Of a stretch of 64,000 bases of DNA, positions 1 to 8,500 are shown piece by piece. The stretch lies in the NCBI RefSeq assembly GCF_003688895.1, contig NZ_REFV01000018.1, positions 1 to 64,000 of the forward strand. The letters run 5' to 3'. How positions within the stretch are numbered: the stretch's first letter is position 1; every line of letters starts with the position of its first letter. The position numbers and the translations under genes are program-made. The notes below the pieces were generated by a model. It searched no databases. It had not been told where the DNA came from and saw nothing but the letters and a program-made list of their open reading frames with translations. This DNA comes from Dokdonia sinensis (lineage in GTDB: Bacteria; Bacteroidota; Bacteroidia; Flavobacteriales; Flavobacteriaceae).

Positions 1-19
1 GGCGTTCCAAAAGCTCAAC

Positions 20-105
20 GCAGGGCAGCAAACCTCCAAAATAATTAATACCTTACACAAATAATACAAACACCAAAACAAGTGAAAGCCAGCAGAACGC
101 CCTGC
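20..105. repeat. Inverted-repeat structure upstream of the first gene
   Basis: GCAGGGC at 20-26 is matched by GCCCTGC at 99-105, and GGCGTT at 1-6 by AACGCC at 96-101, so the segment can fold into a nested stem. It is followed by GTTGCCCACAA (124-134), and a similar GTTGCCAACAA lies just after the first gene (1642-1652). The arrangement recalls a gene-cassette recombination site, but a clear integron core motif is not visible. Function unknown. Confidence 0.35.
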
Positions 106-159
106 ACGCTTTATACATTGGACGTTGCCCACAATTAAAGAAAAACAATCTCAAATAAA

Positions 160-1638
160 ATGAAAAAATTAATTACCCTTATAGTTTTAATACAACTATC
201 ATACAATGGATTTTCACAAACTTGTGATTGTAAAGCAACACTGGAATGGGCTAAGAAAGTGTTTGAGGAAAATGATGCTGGTTTTTCTACAATTATGAAT
301 ATGCAGGGAAAACCTCAAGCTTATAAAATTCATAATGCTTTATTTAGACAGAAAGTAGAAACTATTTTTGACATTACAAAGTGTGCCTCAACTATTGATG
401 AATGGATGAAATTTTTTCGATCGGGTCATTTACGTTTTGCAGTTTTGCCTTCCATAGTAAATGACACTAATATCGAGAATCAGCCTAATGAAGATAGTAA
501 ATCAGAAAAAAAATGGGAAAAAATTGACTTCAATCTAGAGGAATTCAATTCGTATCTTTTAAAAAAGAATACATCTGATTTTGAAGGAGTATGGGTGAGT
601 GGTCCTTACGAAATTGGAATAAGGAAGATTGGTGAGGAATACATAGGCTTTATTATAGATCCAGGCACTAGCAATTGGCAAAAGGGACAAGTGAAATTGA
701 GAATAAAAAAAGATAGATCTGCTATCTATTTTATGGGTGACTATTCTGAAGAAAGAATGGAGAACACTCAGCTATGGGAAGCTGATTATTTAAGAATAGG
801 ATTTATCACATTACAACGTAAGTCTTCGTTGTTATCACCAAACTCTTTGGTAGCAGAATATTTTAAAGCAATAGAGGCGACTGAACCCTATTTTAAAAAA
901 CTAGATGAAAGTACAGTTTATATTAGAATCCCTAGTTTCAATCCTTCTGAGAAAGTCAAAATTGATAGTCTACTGAAAATACATCATTTGGATATTCTGA
1001 ATGCACAAAATTTTCTAATCGACATAAGAAACAACAGCGGCGGTGGAGACTCAAGCTATGAAGAGCTAATACCTTATTTATATACCAATCCGATTAGAAA
1101 AATAGGTATTGAATATTTAGCTACAGAGTACAATAAAAAGATGTGGTTAGATTTTGCAAACAACAAAGGTTTTATAAAGGAGCTATATGGAGGAAAAGAT
1201 TGGCCTGTTGAAATGCAAAAAGAATGTCAAGGTATATACGAGAAACTTGCTCCCTATGATGGGGAATTTGTTTCATTGGACGACTCTCCAGTTAAAGAGA
1301 ATGTAATTGATAACGTTTATCCATTTCCAAAGAAAATAGGAATACTAATAAATGGGAATGTAGCGAGTACATCAGAACAATTTGTTCTTGCAGCTAGACA
1401 AAGTATGAAGGTGAAACTATTTGGAACAACAACTTATGGGGCGCTAGATATGTCAAATTTGAATTATGTTAAATCACCGTGCGGACAATTTTATATTAAT
1501 TTCGCTTCTTCTAGAAGTAAGCGCTTACCTGAAAATAAAATTGATGATATCGGACTTCAACCTGATTACTATTTTGATAAAACCATTAAACCTTACAAGT
1601 GGATTGATAAGACAATAGAAATACTGAATTACAAGTAG
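160..1638 (+). CDS. S41-family peptidase-like secreted protein
   Basis: A 492-residue protein with an N-terminal signal peptide (about residues 1-19) and a C-terminal tail-specific-protease-type (S41) fold. The fold is recognisable from IDIRNNSGGGD near residue 288 and the GNVASTSEQF segment at residues 399-408, which holds the serine nucleophile region. The GTTTYGALD segment further on lacks the lysine that bacterial CtpA-type enzymes use, so it resembles the IRBP/tricorn-like branch or an inactive homologue. A substrate cannot be inferred. It stands alone, is AT-rich, and is followed by another secreted unknown gene. Class assignment is fairly safe; activity is uncertain. Confidence 0.75.
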   Translation: MKKLITLIVLIQLSYNGFSQTCDCKATLEWAKKVFEENDAGFSTIMNMQGKPQAYKIHNALFRQKVETIFDITKCASTIDEWMKFFRSGHLRFAVLPSIVNDTNIENQPNEDSKSEKKWEKIDFNLEEFNSYLLKKNTSDFEGVWVSGPYEIGIRKIGEEYIGFIIDPGTSNWQKGQVKLRIKKDRSAIYFMGDYSEERMENTQLWEADYLRIGFITLQRKSSLLSPNSLVAEYFKAIEATEPYFKKLDESTVYIRIPSFNPSEKVKIDSLLKIHHLDILNAQNFLIDIRNNSGGGDSSYEELIPYLYTNPIRKIGIEYLATEYNKKMWLDFANNKGFIKELYGGKDWPVEMQKECQGIYEKLAPYDGEFVSLDDSPVKENVIDNVYPFPKKIGILINGNVASTSEQFVLAARQSMKVKLFGTTTYGALDMSNLNYVKSPCGQFYINFASSRSKRLPENKIDDIGLQPDYYFDKTIKPYKWIDKTIEILNYK

Positions 1639-1769
1639 CCAGTTGCCAACAAAGAACTGAGTTAAAAAACAAGTCTTTTACGCTAATCTTGATCTATAAT
1701 TTTCACCTTAGTGTTTTAAAAGCTTCCACTTATAAAAATCTTAAGGATAAATAAAAAGTATATAGATTT

Positions 1770-2318
1770 ATGAGATCACTTATCCTTATCGTAATACTTT
1801 TATCATCTATAACAATAATTGGACAAAACTTTCATACGGAATTTGAGTATGAGCCTACGGGTATAACGATTAAAAATAGTTATCCAAAGGGTGGACAAAA
1901 ACACAAAGCGTTTAACGGCAAAGAATTCATTTACGTGACATTTTGGACTTGTATATCTAACGACACTGCGTCTACGATGGAACTAGAAATAGATTTTCCT
2001 GCTGATTCATTTACATTACCTTCATCGCCTGGTACAAATTTCAATGTATCAATCCCCAATGACGAAATGAAACTCGAAAAGGAGTCATTACCAAATTACG
2101 GTTTAGATATTACTGCATTTTTAGAAGAAAAAATAAATAAAAAATCCAACCTCAGAGCCACAATTGTACCTTTCAGCTCACATCTTTTTTATACGGTCGT
2201 AATCTCAGACAGAGGAGTAAATGGTCCGCTTAGGGCAGGATACGAATTAAAAGATGGAAAAATAATCTATAAAATAAATGACTTCGACTTACAATGCGGA
2301 CGAATTATAAGTAAATAG
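1770..2318 (+). CDS. Secreted protein of unknown function
   Basis: A 182-residue protein that I do not recognise. The first 18 or so residues form a hydrophobic signal peptide ending near IIGQ, and the rest is a soluble, beta-rich sequence with no lipobox and no further membrane segment. It has two cysteines (in the FWTCIS and DLQCGR segments) that could form a disulfide outside the cytoplasm. It lies 131 bases after the S41-like gene, on the same strand and in the same AT-rich accessory stretch. There is no obvious paralogue in the window. Confidence 0.6.
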   Translation: MRSLILIVILLSSITIIGQNFHTEFEYEPTGITIKNSYPKGGQKHKAFNGKEFIYVTFWTCISNDTASTMELEIDFPADSFTLPSSPGTNFNVSIPNDEMKLEKESLPNYGLDITAFLEEKINKKSNLRATIVPFSSHLFYTVVISDRGVNGPLRAGYELKDGKIIYKINDFDLQCGRIISK

Positions 2319-2453
2319 TAATACCGTTTTGAGCAAATGAATACCTATAAACTTTCGTGCAACAATAACTTGAATAAATATAAGTCTTCTCAAACCTTCT
2401 GTTTGGTTTAAAAATAATAATACTTTATCGGTGTATTCCCGTAAATTCACACT

Positions 2454-2678
2454 ATGAAACTCAACCTCCTATCCTGCGACGCCCAAAGACCAGACAAAAG
2501 AGCCATCGCAAGATGTGTCTCAGAAATTGCTATAAATGTGAGTGATTCCCTAGCCAACGAAATCACAGAAATACTCCTAGAAGGAGACGCTGTAGCCATT
2601 GAGATAGCAGACAACAATACTGCCAGCACGCTCAGGGCCTTGCGCAAGCTAGGTATAGATTACGAGATTGTAGAGTAA
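2454..2678 (+). CDS. Small hypothetical protein resembling the L7/L12 C-terminal fold
   Basis: A 74-residue cytoplasmic protein. Its second half (ANEITEILLEGDAVAIEIAD, then LRALRKLGIDYEIVE) has the helix-then-strand pattern and the closing G-x-x-Y/V-E-I-V that resembles the C-terminal domain of ribosomal protein L7/L12 (ClpS-like fold). That comparison is by eye and is inference only. Its base composition is higher in GC than the two genes before it, which favours a resident gene. An overlapping reverse ORF (2447-2647) looks like a shadow. Confidence 0.5.
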   Translation: MKLNLLSCDAQRPDKRAIARCVSEIAINVSDSLANEITEILLEGDAVAIEIADNNTASTLRALRKLGIDYEIVE

Positions 2679-2712
2679 ACTCGATTTTCTGCATACGTAA
2701 AATCATTCTTCA

Positions 2713-2720
2713 TATCTTTG
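2713..2720 (+). promoter_or_regulatory. Bacteroidetes -7 box for the fic gene
   Basis: TATCTTTG matches the TAnnTTTG consensus. It ends 24 bases before the ATG at 2745. The upstream in-frame TTG at 2718 lies inside this box and therefore cannot be the start. No convincing -33 TTG is seen. Confidence 0.6.
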
Positions 2721-2744
2721 ATAATATCAAATGATACTATCACA

Positions 2745-3704
2745 ATGAAACCTCCTTATCAAATAACGCCAAAAATCTTAAATCTCATTAGTAGTATTTC
2801 TGAGAAAATTGGTGTTGTAAATGCTACATTTTTAGATAAACCCTCCCCACAGCTCAGAAAACAGAATAGAATAAAAACCATTCATTCCTCACTTCAAATT
2901 GAGGGAAATACGCTTACACTTGACCAAATAACTGCACTTCTAGAAAACAAGAGAGTCATAGGCCCCAAAAAAGATGTAACTGAGGTCGTAAATGCTATTT
3001 TCATTTATGAGCATTTAGAAAATTACAGCCCAAAAAACGAAAAATCATTTTTAGAGGCTCATCAAGACCTTATGGCTGGTCTTATAACAGATATTGGGAA
3101 ATATAGGAATCAATCTGTAGGAATTGTAAAAGGCTCCAAAGTTGCACACGTTGCTCCGCCCGCTTCTAATGTTCCGTACTTAATGAAAGACCTTTTTAAT
3201 TACTTATCCCATTCTGATGATATTGCTTTAATAAAAAGCTGTGTATTTCATTATGAAATGGAATTTATTCATCCCTTTCTCGACGGGAATGGGAGGATGG
3301 GGAGATTATGGCAAACTCTTTTATTGATGGAGAAATACCCCATCTTTGAATTTATTCCTTTTGAAACGTTAATCAGTAAAAATCAAGATGACTATTATAA
3401 AGCGCTAGCAGCTTCAGATAAATCTGGACAGTCCACCGTGTTCATTGAATTTATGCTTGATATCATTGATAGTTCGTTCAATGATTTGCTTAATTATAAC
3501 AATCGCACGCTTACGCAAAAGGATAGATTGGATTATTTCATTTCATTGAATAAACGGGAATTCACGCGTAAGGATTATATGGATATCTTCAAAGATATTT
3601 CTTCTGCAACAGCTAGTCGCGACTTAAAAAAAGGAATTGAATTACGTCTCTTTGAGAAAAAGGGAACACTCAATAATACAAAATACTACCTTCCTACCTC
3701 CTAG
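2745..3704 (+). CDS. Fic family protein (AMP transferase), class II self-inhibited
   Basis: 319 residues from the ATG at 2745. The Fic core motif HPFLDGNGRMGR begins at about residue 176 and is complete, with catalytic His, phosphate-binding GNGR and second Arg, so the enzyme should transfer AMP (or another phosphate-containing group) to a target hydroxyl. An N-terminal inhibitory helix is visible as SLQIEG near residues 49-54, matching the (S/T)xxxE(G/N) motif that blocks ATP in class II Fic proteins. The C-terminal 60 or so residues look like a winged-helix domain. The extension to a TTG at 2718 overlaps the promoter box and is rejected. It overlaps gltD convergently by 11 bases. The target is unknown. 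Confidence 0.88.
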   Translation: MKPPYQITPKILNLISSISEKIGVVNATFLDKPSPQLRKQNRIKTIHSSLQIEGNTLTLDQITALLENKRVIGPKKDVTEVVNAIFIYEHLENYSPKNEKSFLEAHQDLMAGLITDIGKYRNQSVGIVKGSKVAHVAPPASNVPYLMKDLFNYLSHSDDIALIKSCVFHYEMEFIHPFLDGNGRMGRLWQTLLLMEKYPIFEFIPFETLISKNQDDYYKALAASDKSGQSTVFIEFMLDIIDSSFNDLLNYNNRTLTQKDRLDYFISLNKREFTRKDYMDIFKDISSATASRDLKKGIELRLFEKKGTLNNTKYYLPTS

Positions 3705-5157
3705 GCAAATCACTATCCTCATCCTTTAACGGCAACTGCGAGCTCCCCATTAAAAACGCATCCACGTGGTGCGCGGCCTGACGGCCTTCAGAAATTGCCC
3801 AAACGATTAAAGATTGCCCACGACGCATATCGCCAGCCGTATACACACCTTTCACATTGGTTGCATATTGTGTCGCCTTGATATTACCACGCAAATCGGT
3901 ATTTAGACCTAGTTGATCAATTAGCGTTTTTTCTGGACCTGTAAAACCTAAGGCAAGCAACACTAAATCACAATCCCACTTTTTCTCTGTTCCTGGAACT
4001 TCTTTAAGCGTTTTTCTTCCACTTGGCTCAGTGATCCACTCCACTTCTGAGGTAATGAGTCCTGTCAAATTTCCCTGCGCATCCCCCACAAATTCCTTGG
4101 TGGATATGCTAAACACTCGCTCCACGCCTTCCTTGTGCGATGAACTTGTACGCATACGCATCGGGTAGTACGGCCAGGGCTGTTCCTCTGGGCGTTCAAT
4201 AGTTGGACGATTTAATATCTCAAAGTTTGTTACCGATGTCGCTCCCTGCCTATTTGAAGTTCCTATACAGTCTGAACCTGTATCGCCACCACCTATAACG
4301 ACTACATTTTTATCAGTCGCGAGTACTTCTTCTTCCCATTCTTGAATTCCGTCCTGGCGCTCGTTATTCTGTTTTAGGAAATCCATTGCTTGATACACGC
4401 CTTTAAGATGTGCACCTTTTATAGGGATGTTTCTTCTCATAGTTGCGCCACCGCAAAGCACGATGGCGTCAAAATCATTTTTAAGCGTTTCTACACTTAC
4501 ATTTTGTCCTACGTGAGCATTGGTTTTAAAAGTAATACCCTCGGCCTCGAGTACTTCTAGTCTGCGGTCGATGACCTTCTTTTCCATTTTAAAATCTGGA
4601 ATCCCGTAGCGCAATAAACCGCCTACCTTACTGTCGCGTTCAAAAACTGTTACCAGATGTCCTGCACGATTGAGCTGTTGTGCCGTGGCAAGGCCCGCTG
4701 GCCCCGAACCTATAACAGCTACTGTTTTTCCTGTACGCTCCGCTGTCGGTTTCGCTACAATCCAACCTTCATCAAAAGCGCGCTCCACAATATTCTTTTC
4801 AATATTCTCAATACTCACAGGGTCTTCGTTTATACCAAGCACACAGGCTTCCTCACAAGGCGCAGGACACAAACGGCCCGTAAATTCTGGAAAATTGTTG
4901 GTCGCGTGCAACATTCTAGACGCCTCTTTCCAGCGACCCTTGTACACCGCATCATTAAAATCAGGAATCAAATTCCCCAACGGACACCCCGAATGACAAA
5001 ACGGAATCCCACAATCCATACAGCGCCCACCCTGCTTTTTAAGCTCAGGCTCCGTAAGTGGCACCGTAAATTCCTTATAATTCTTTACCCGCTCTTCTGG
5101 AGCGATATATGATTCGTCCTTACGTTCGTACTCTAAAAATCCAGTTACTTTTCCCAT
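3694..5157 (-). CDS. gltD: Glutamate synthase small subunit (NADPH-GOGAT beta chain)
   Basis: 487 residues, the usual length for GltD. It feeds electrons from NADPH through FAD to the large subunit, which makes two glutamates from glutamine and 2-oxoglutarate. Visible features are the N-terminal Fe-S cysteines (CMDCGIPFCHSGCP, then LCPAPCEEAC), an FAD-binding GSGPAG motif near residue 150, and an NADPH-binding GGGDTGSDC motif near residue 290. It lies downstream of gltB on the same strand, but with a 436-base purine-rich spacer. Convergent overlap with fic suggests no room for a separate terminator. Confidence 0.97.
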   Translation of the reverse strand: MGKVTGFLEYERKDESYIAPEERVKNYKEFTVPLTEPELKKQGGRCMDCGIPFCHSGCPLGNLIPDFNDAVYKGRWKEASRMLHATNNFPEFTGRLCPAPCEEACVLGINEDPVSIENIEKNIVERAFDEGWIVAKPTAERTGKTVAVIGSGPAGLATAQQLNRAGHLVTVFERDSKVGGLLRYGIPDFKMEKKVIDRRLEVLEAEGITFKTNAHVGQNVSVETLKNDFDAIVLCGGATMRRNIPIKGAHLKGVYQAMDFLKQNNERQDGIQEWEEEVLATDKNVVVIGGGDTGSDCIGTSNRQGATSVTNFEILNRPTIERPEEQPWPYYPMRMRTSSSHKEGVERVFSISTKEFVGDAQGNLTGLITSEVEWITEPSGRKTLKEVPGTEKKWDCDLVLLALGFTGPEKTLIDQLGLNTDLRGNIKATQYATNVKGVYTAGDMRRGQSLIVWAISEGRQAAHHVDAFLMGSSQLPLKDEDSDLPRR

Positions 5158-5593
5158 ATTTATTTCCCGTGAAGACGGGAATCTCTTATTAAAAATTCTA
5201 CAATTTTGTATGTTCTAAAATTGACCAAATAAATTCCACACATTACTTCTTTTATCAATCTCCAGCTTCTAAACCCGGTAGTTTCGATACAATTTTAAAT
5301 TTCGCTACCGCTTCATTCAAAATCACTCAACCACCTAAAGCGTCTAACTTGCATCTTCCCACTTCCAACCTCCAACTCCAATACTTCCTAATTCCCTCTT
5401 ACAACTCCCTCCTAAACTTCTAAACACATAAACCCCTAAACATCGAAAATTTATCTTCACCTCATACCTACAAGGTTTTAAAAACCTCGCAGGAGAACTC
5501 TGCTCAACTTCCTACTTCCTACTACCTACTCCCTCCTTCAAACTCCCTACTCTACCTAAACTCCTAAACACATAAACCCCTAAACTCAAAAAC
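5158..5593. other. gltB-gltD spacer: strongly strand-biased low-complexity DNA
   Basis: No gene seen. On the transcribed (minus) strand the stretch is unusually purine-rich, with degenerate GTTTAGG-like units. A 21-bp segment beginning TAAACACATAAACC is directly repeated at 5421-5441 and 5565-5585. A hairpin (arms TTCCCGT 5164-5170 and ACGGGAA 5075+ i.e. 5175-5181) sits 6 bases upstream of the gltD ATG and might affect its translation. Confidence 0.5.
5164..5181 (-). repeat. Hairpin next to the gltD start
   Basis: Perfect 7-bp stem (TTCCCGT/ACGGGAA) with a 4-base loop, 6 bases before the gltD ATG. It resembles the short CCCG...CGGG hairpins scattered through flavobacterial intergenic DNA. 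Whether it regulates translation is inference. Confidence 0.4.
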
Positions 5594-8500
5594 CTACTCC
5601 CCAACTTCACTCTCCTCAGCCTCTAACCTCAACAATGCCTGACGGTATTCCTCAGGATACACTTTCGTGAAATTTTTCACCTCATCTTCCCATTTTTCTA
5701 AAAGGCGTTGTGCCAAAGGTGAGTGCGTTGCATTGTAGTGCTTTTCGATTAAGTCGCGCAGTTCTTGATGGTCTTGCTCTGTTTCTACTTTTAGGAAATT
5801 GAGACCTTCTGCGTTTGCTTTTCGCGAAAGCGTACTTTCCTTATCATACACATAAGCAATCCCACCACTCATTCCTGCGCCGAAGTTTCTACCAACATCG
5901 CCCAAAATCACGGCGATACCGCCCGTCATATACTCACACCCGTGATCACCGATACCCTCTACAACAGCCCGCGCACCCGAGTTGCGGACACAAAAACGTT
6001 CTCCAGCCTTACCATTAATATACGCCTCACCCGAAGTCGCTCCGTAAAATGCCACATTCCCAATAATCACATTATCCTCTGGAATGATGGTTGCTTCGGT
6101 GGGGATTCTTACTATAATTCGGGCGCCAGAAAGTCCTTTCCCGATGTAGTCATTCGTATTTCCAGTCACCGAAAGGGTCAATCCTTTGGTAGCAAAAGCC
6201 CCAAAACTCTGCCCGGCAGAACCAGTAAAGTTCACCTTGAGCGTATTCTCTGGTAAGCCTTGCGCACCATAAATTTTTGAAATCTCATTACTCAGTATGG
6301 CTCCTACGGCTCTGTCTTCATTGGTTATTTTCATATCCAGCACCGTCTTTTCCTTGCGGAATAAAGCGGGATGCGCTTTTGAGATAATTTTAAAGTCCAA
6401 TGCCTTCTCTAGATCGTGGTCCTGATTTTCTACGTGACGTAAAGGCTGGTCTTTTCCAGCAGGAACTTGGTGTAGAATTGGGGATAAATCCAATCCTAAT
6501 GCTTTAAACTGTTTGATGGCGGTATTGCGTTCTAATTTATTTACTTGTCCTACCATTTCATCCATCGTCTTAAACCCGAGTTGTGCCATAATCTCGCGCA
6601 ATTCCTGAGCGACGAAATACATAAAATTCACCACGTGCTCCGGCTTTCCTTTAAACTTCTTGCGCAAGTCTGGATTCTGCGTAGCAATTCCCACGGGACA
6701 GGTATTGAGATGGCAAACGCGCATCATTATACATCCCGAAGCGACCAAAGGTGCCGTGGCAAAACCAAACTCCTCTGCGCCCAGCAGGCAAGCAATGGCA
6801 ACATCGCGCCCTGTTTTGAGTTGGCCGTCACATTCCAGTCGTACTCTGCCTCTCAGATTATTCATTACAAGGGTTTGCTGTGCTTCAGCGAGACCTAGTT
6901 CCCAGGGAAGGCCCGTATGTTTCACCGAAGTTAGTGGCGTTGCACCCGTTCCTCCATCGTGACCAGAGATTAGGATTACATCTGCTTTTGCTTTGGCCAC
7001 ACCTGCGGCCACAGTTCCCACGCCGACTTCGGAAACCAATTTTACATTTATACGAGCTTCCCTGTTTGCAGATTTTAAGTCGTAAATCAATTGCGACAAA
7101 TCCTCTATGGAGTAAATATCGTGATGCGGTGGCGGGGAAATCAATCCTACGTAGGGCGTTGAATTTCGAGTTTTGGCAATTTCTGGATCTACTTTGGGTC
7201 CTGGAAGCTGGCCTCCTTCACCTGGTTTTGCACCTTGTGCCATTTTGATTTGAATCTCCGTAGCGTTGGTAAGATAGTTAGAGGTCACTCCAAAACGTCC
7301 AGATGCCACCTGCTTTATGGAGCTGTTGCGCCAGTCACCATTTACATCTTTATAAAAACGCGTCTGATCCTCACCTCCTTCTCCAGAGTTACTCTTCCCA
7401 TCGATGCGGTTCATCGCAACGGCAAGTGTTTCGTGGGCTTCTTTACTTATGGAACCATAAGACATCGCCCCAGTTTTAAACCGTTTTACAATATCCGTCC
7501 ACGGCTCAACCTCATCAATGTCTATGGGGTCGTGGTTTGTAAACTCAAACATACCACGTAGGGTCATCAGTTGTTTGGCTTGATTGTTTACCCTTTCGGC
7601 GTAATCTTTATAGACTACGGGTTTGTTGCTTCTAACTGCTTCTTGAAGTTTAGCAATCGTCATTGGGTTAAACAAATGCGCTTCCCCATCTCTTCTCCAG
7701 CGGTATTCTCCGCCCATTTCTAAATCTAGGTTTGCTGGAATGTCTGCTTTCGCGTAAGCGGAAGAATGACGTTTTGAAATTTCCTTTTCAATCGCGTGCA
7801 ACCCAATTCCTTGAATCCTAGTCACTGTACGTGGAAAGTACTTTTCTACCGTCTGGGTGTTGATCCCGATGCACTCAAAGAGTTGCGAACTGCGGTACGA
7901 GTTCAAGGTCGAGATGCCTATTTTGTTCATCACCTTGAGCACTCCTTTACCCACCGCCTTGTTAAAATTCTGAATGGCCTCCTCTACCGTGGCGTCAGAC
8001 ATCGCTAGGTCTTCTGGGTGATGTTCGATGATTTCATTTACCATATAGGGATTTATCGCACTCGCTCCATACCCGAATAGGAGTGCAAAATGATGCACCT
8101 CACGAGGCTCAGCAGACTCAATAATGAGGCTCAATTGTGACCTTTTGTTGTGATTTGCCAGGCCGTTATTTACATAAGAACAGGCGAGCAATGCTGGGAT
8201 GGGCGCCAGTGTCGCGCTCGTATTACGATCTGAAAGAATGATAATATTTGCTCCCTCATCCAGCGCAACACTTACATTGTGCAACAGCGATTCCAGCGAT
8301 TCTTCCAGCCCGTTGTGTCCTTTTTCAATAGCATACAGCATCGAGACGGACTCGACCTTAAAGTTTTCATTATTGTAACTTTTAATCTTGTCCAAATCCT
8401 GTTTTGAAATGACTGGGTTTTGAATCTTCAACTTTTTACAATGTTCTGGACTGATGTCAAAAATGTTATAGTCGGCTCCCAGCGTTAAGGAAATATCAGT

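Noticed and set aside
4657-5112. 151-codon ORF antisense to gltD
   Set aside because: Shadow of the gltD coding sequence without a promoter or recognisable product.
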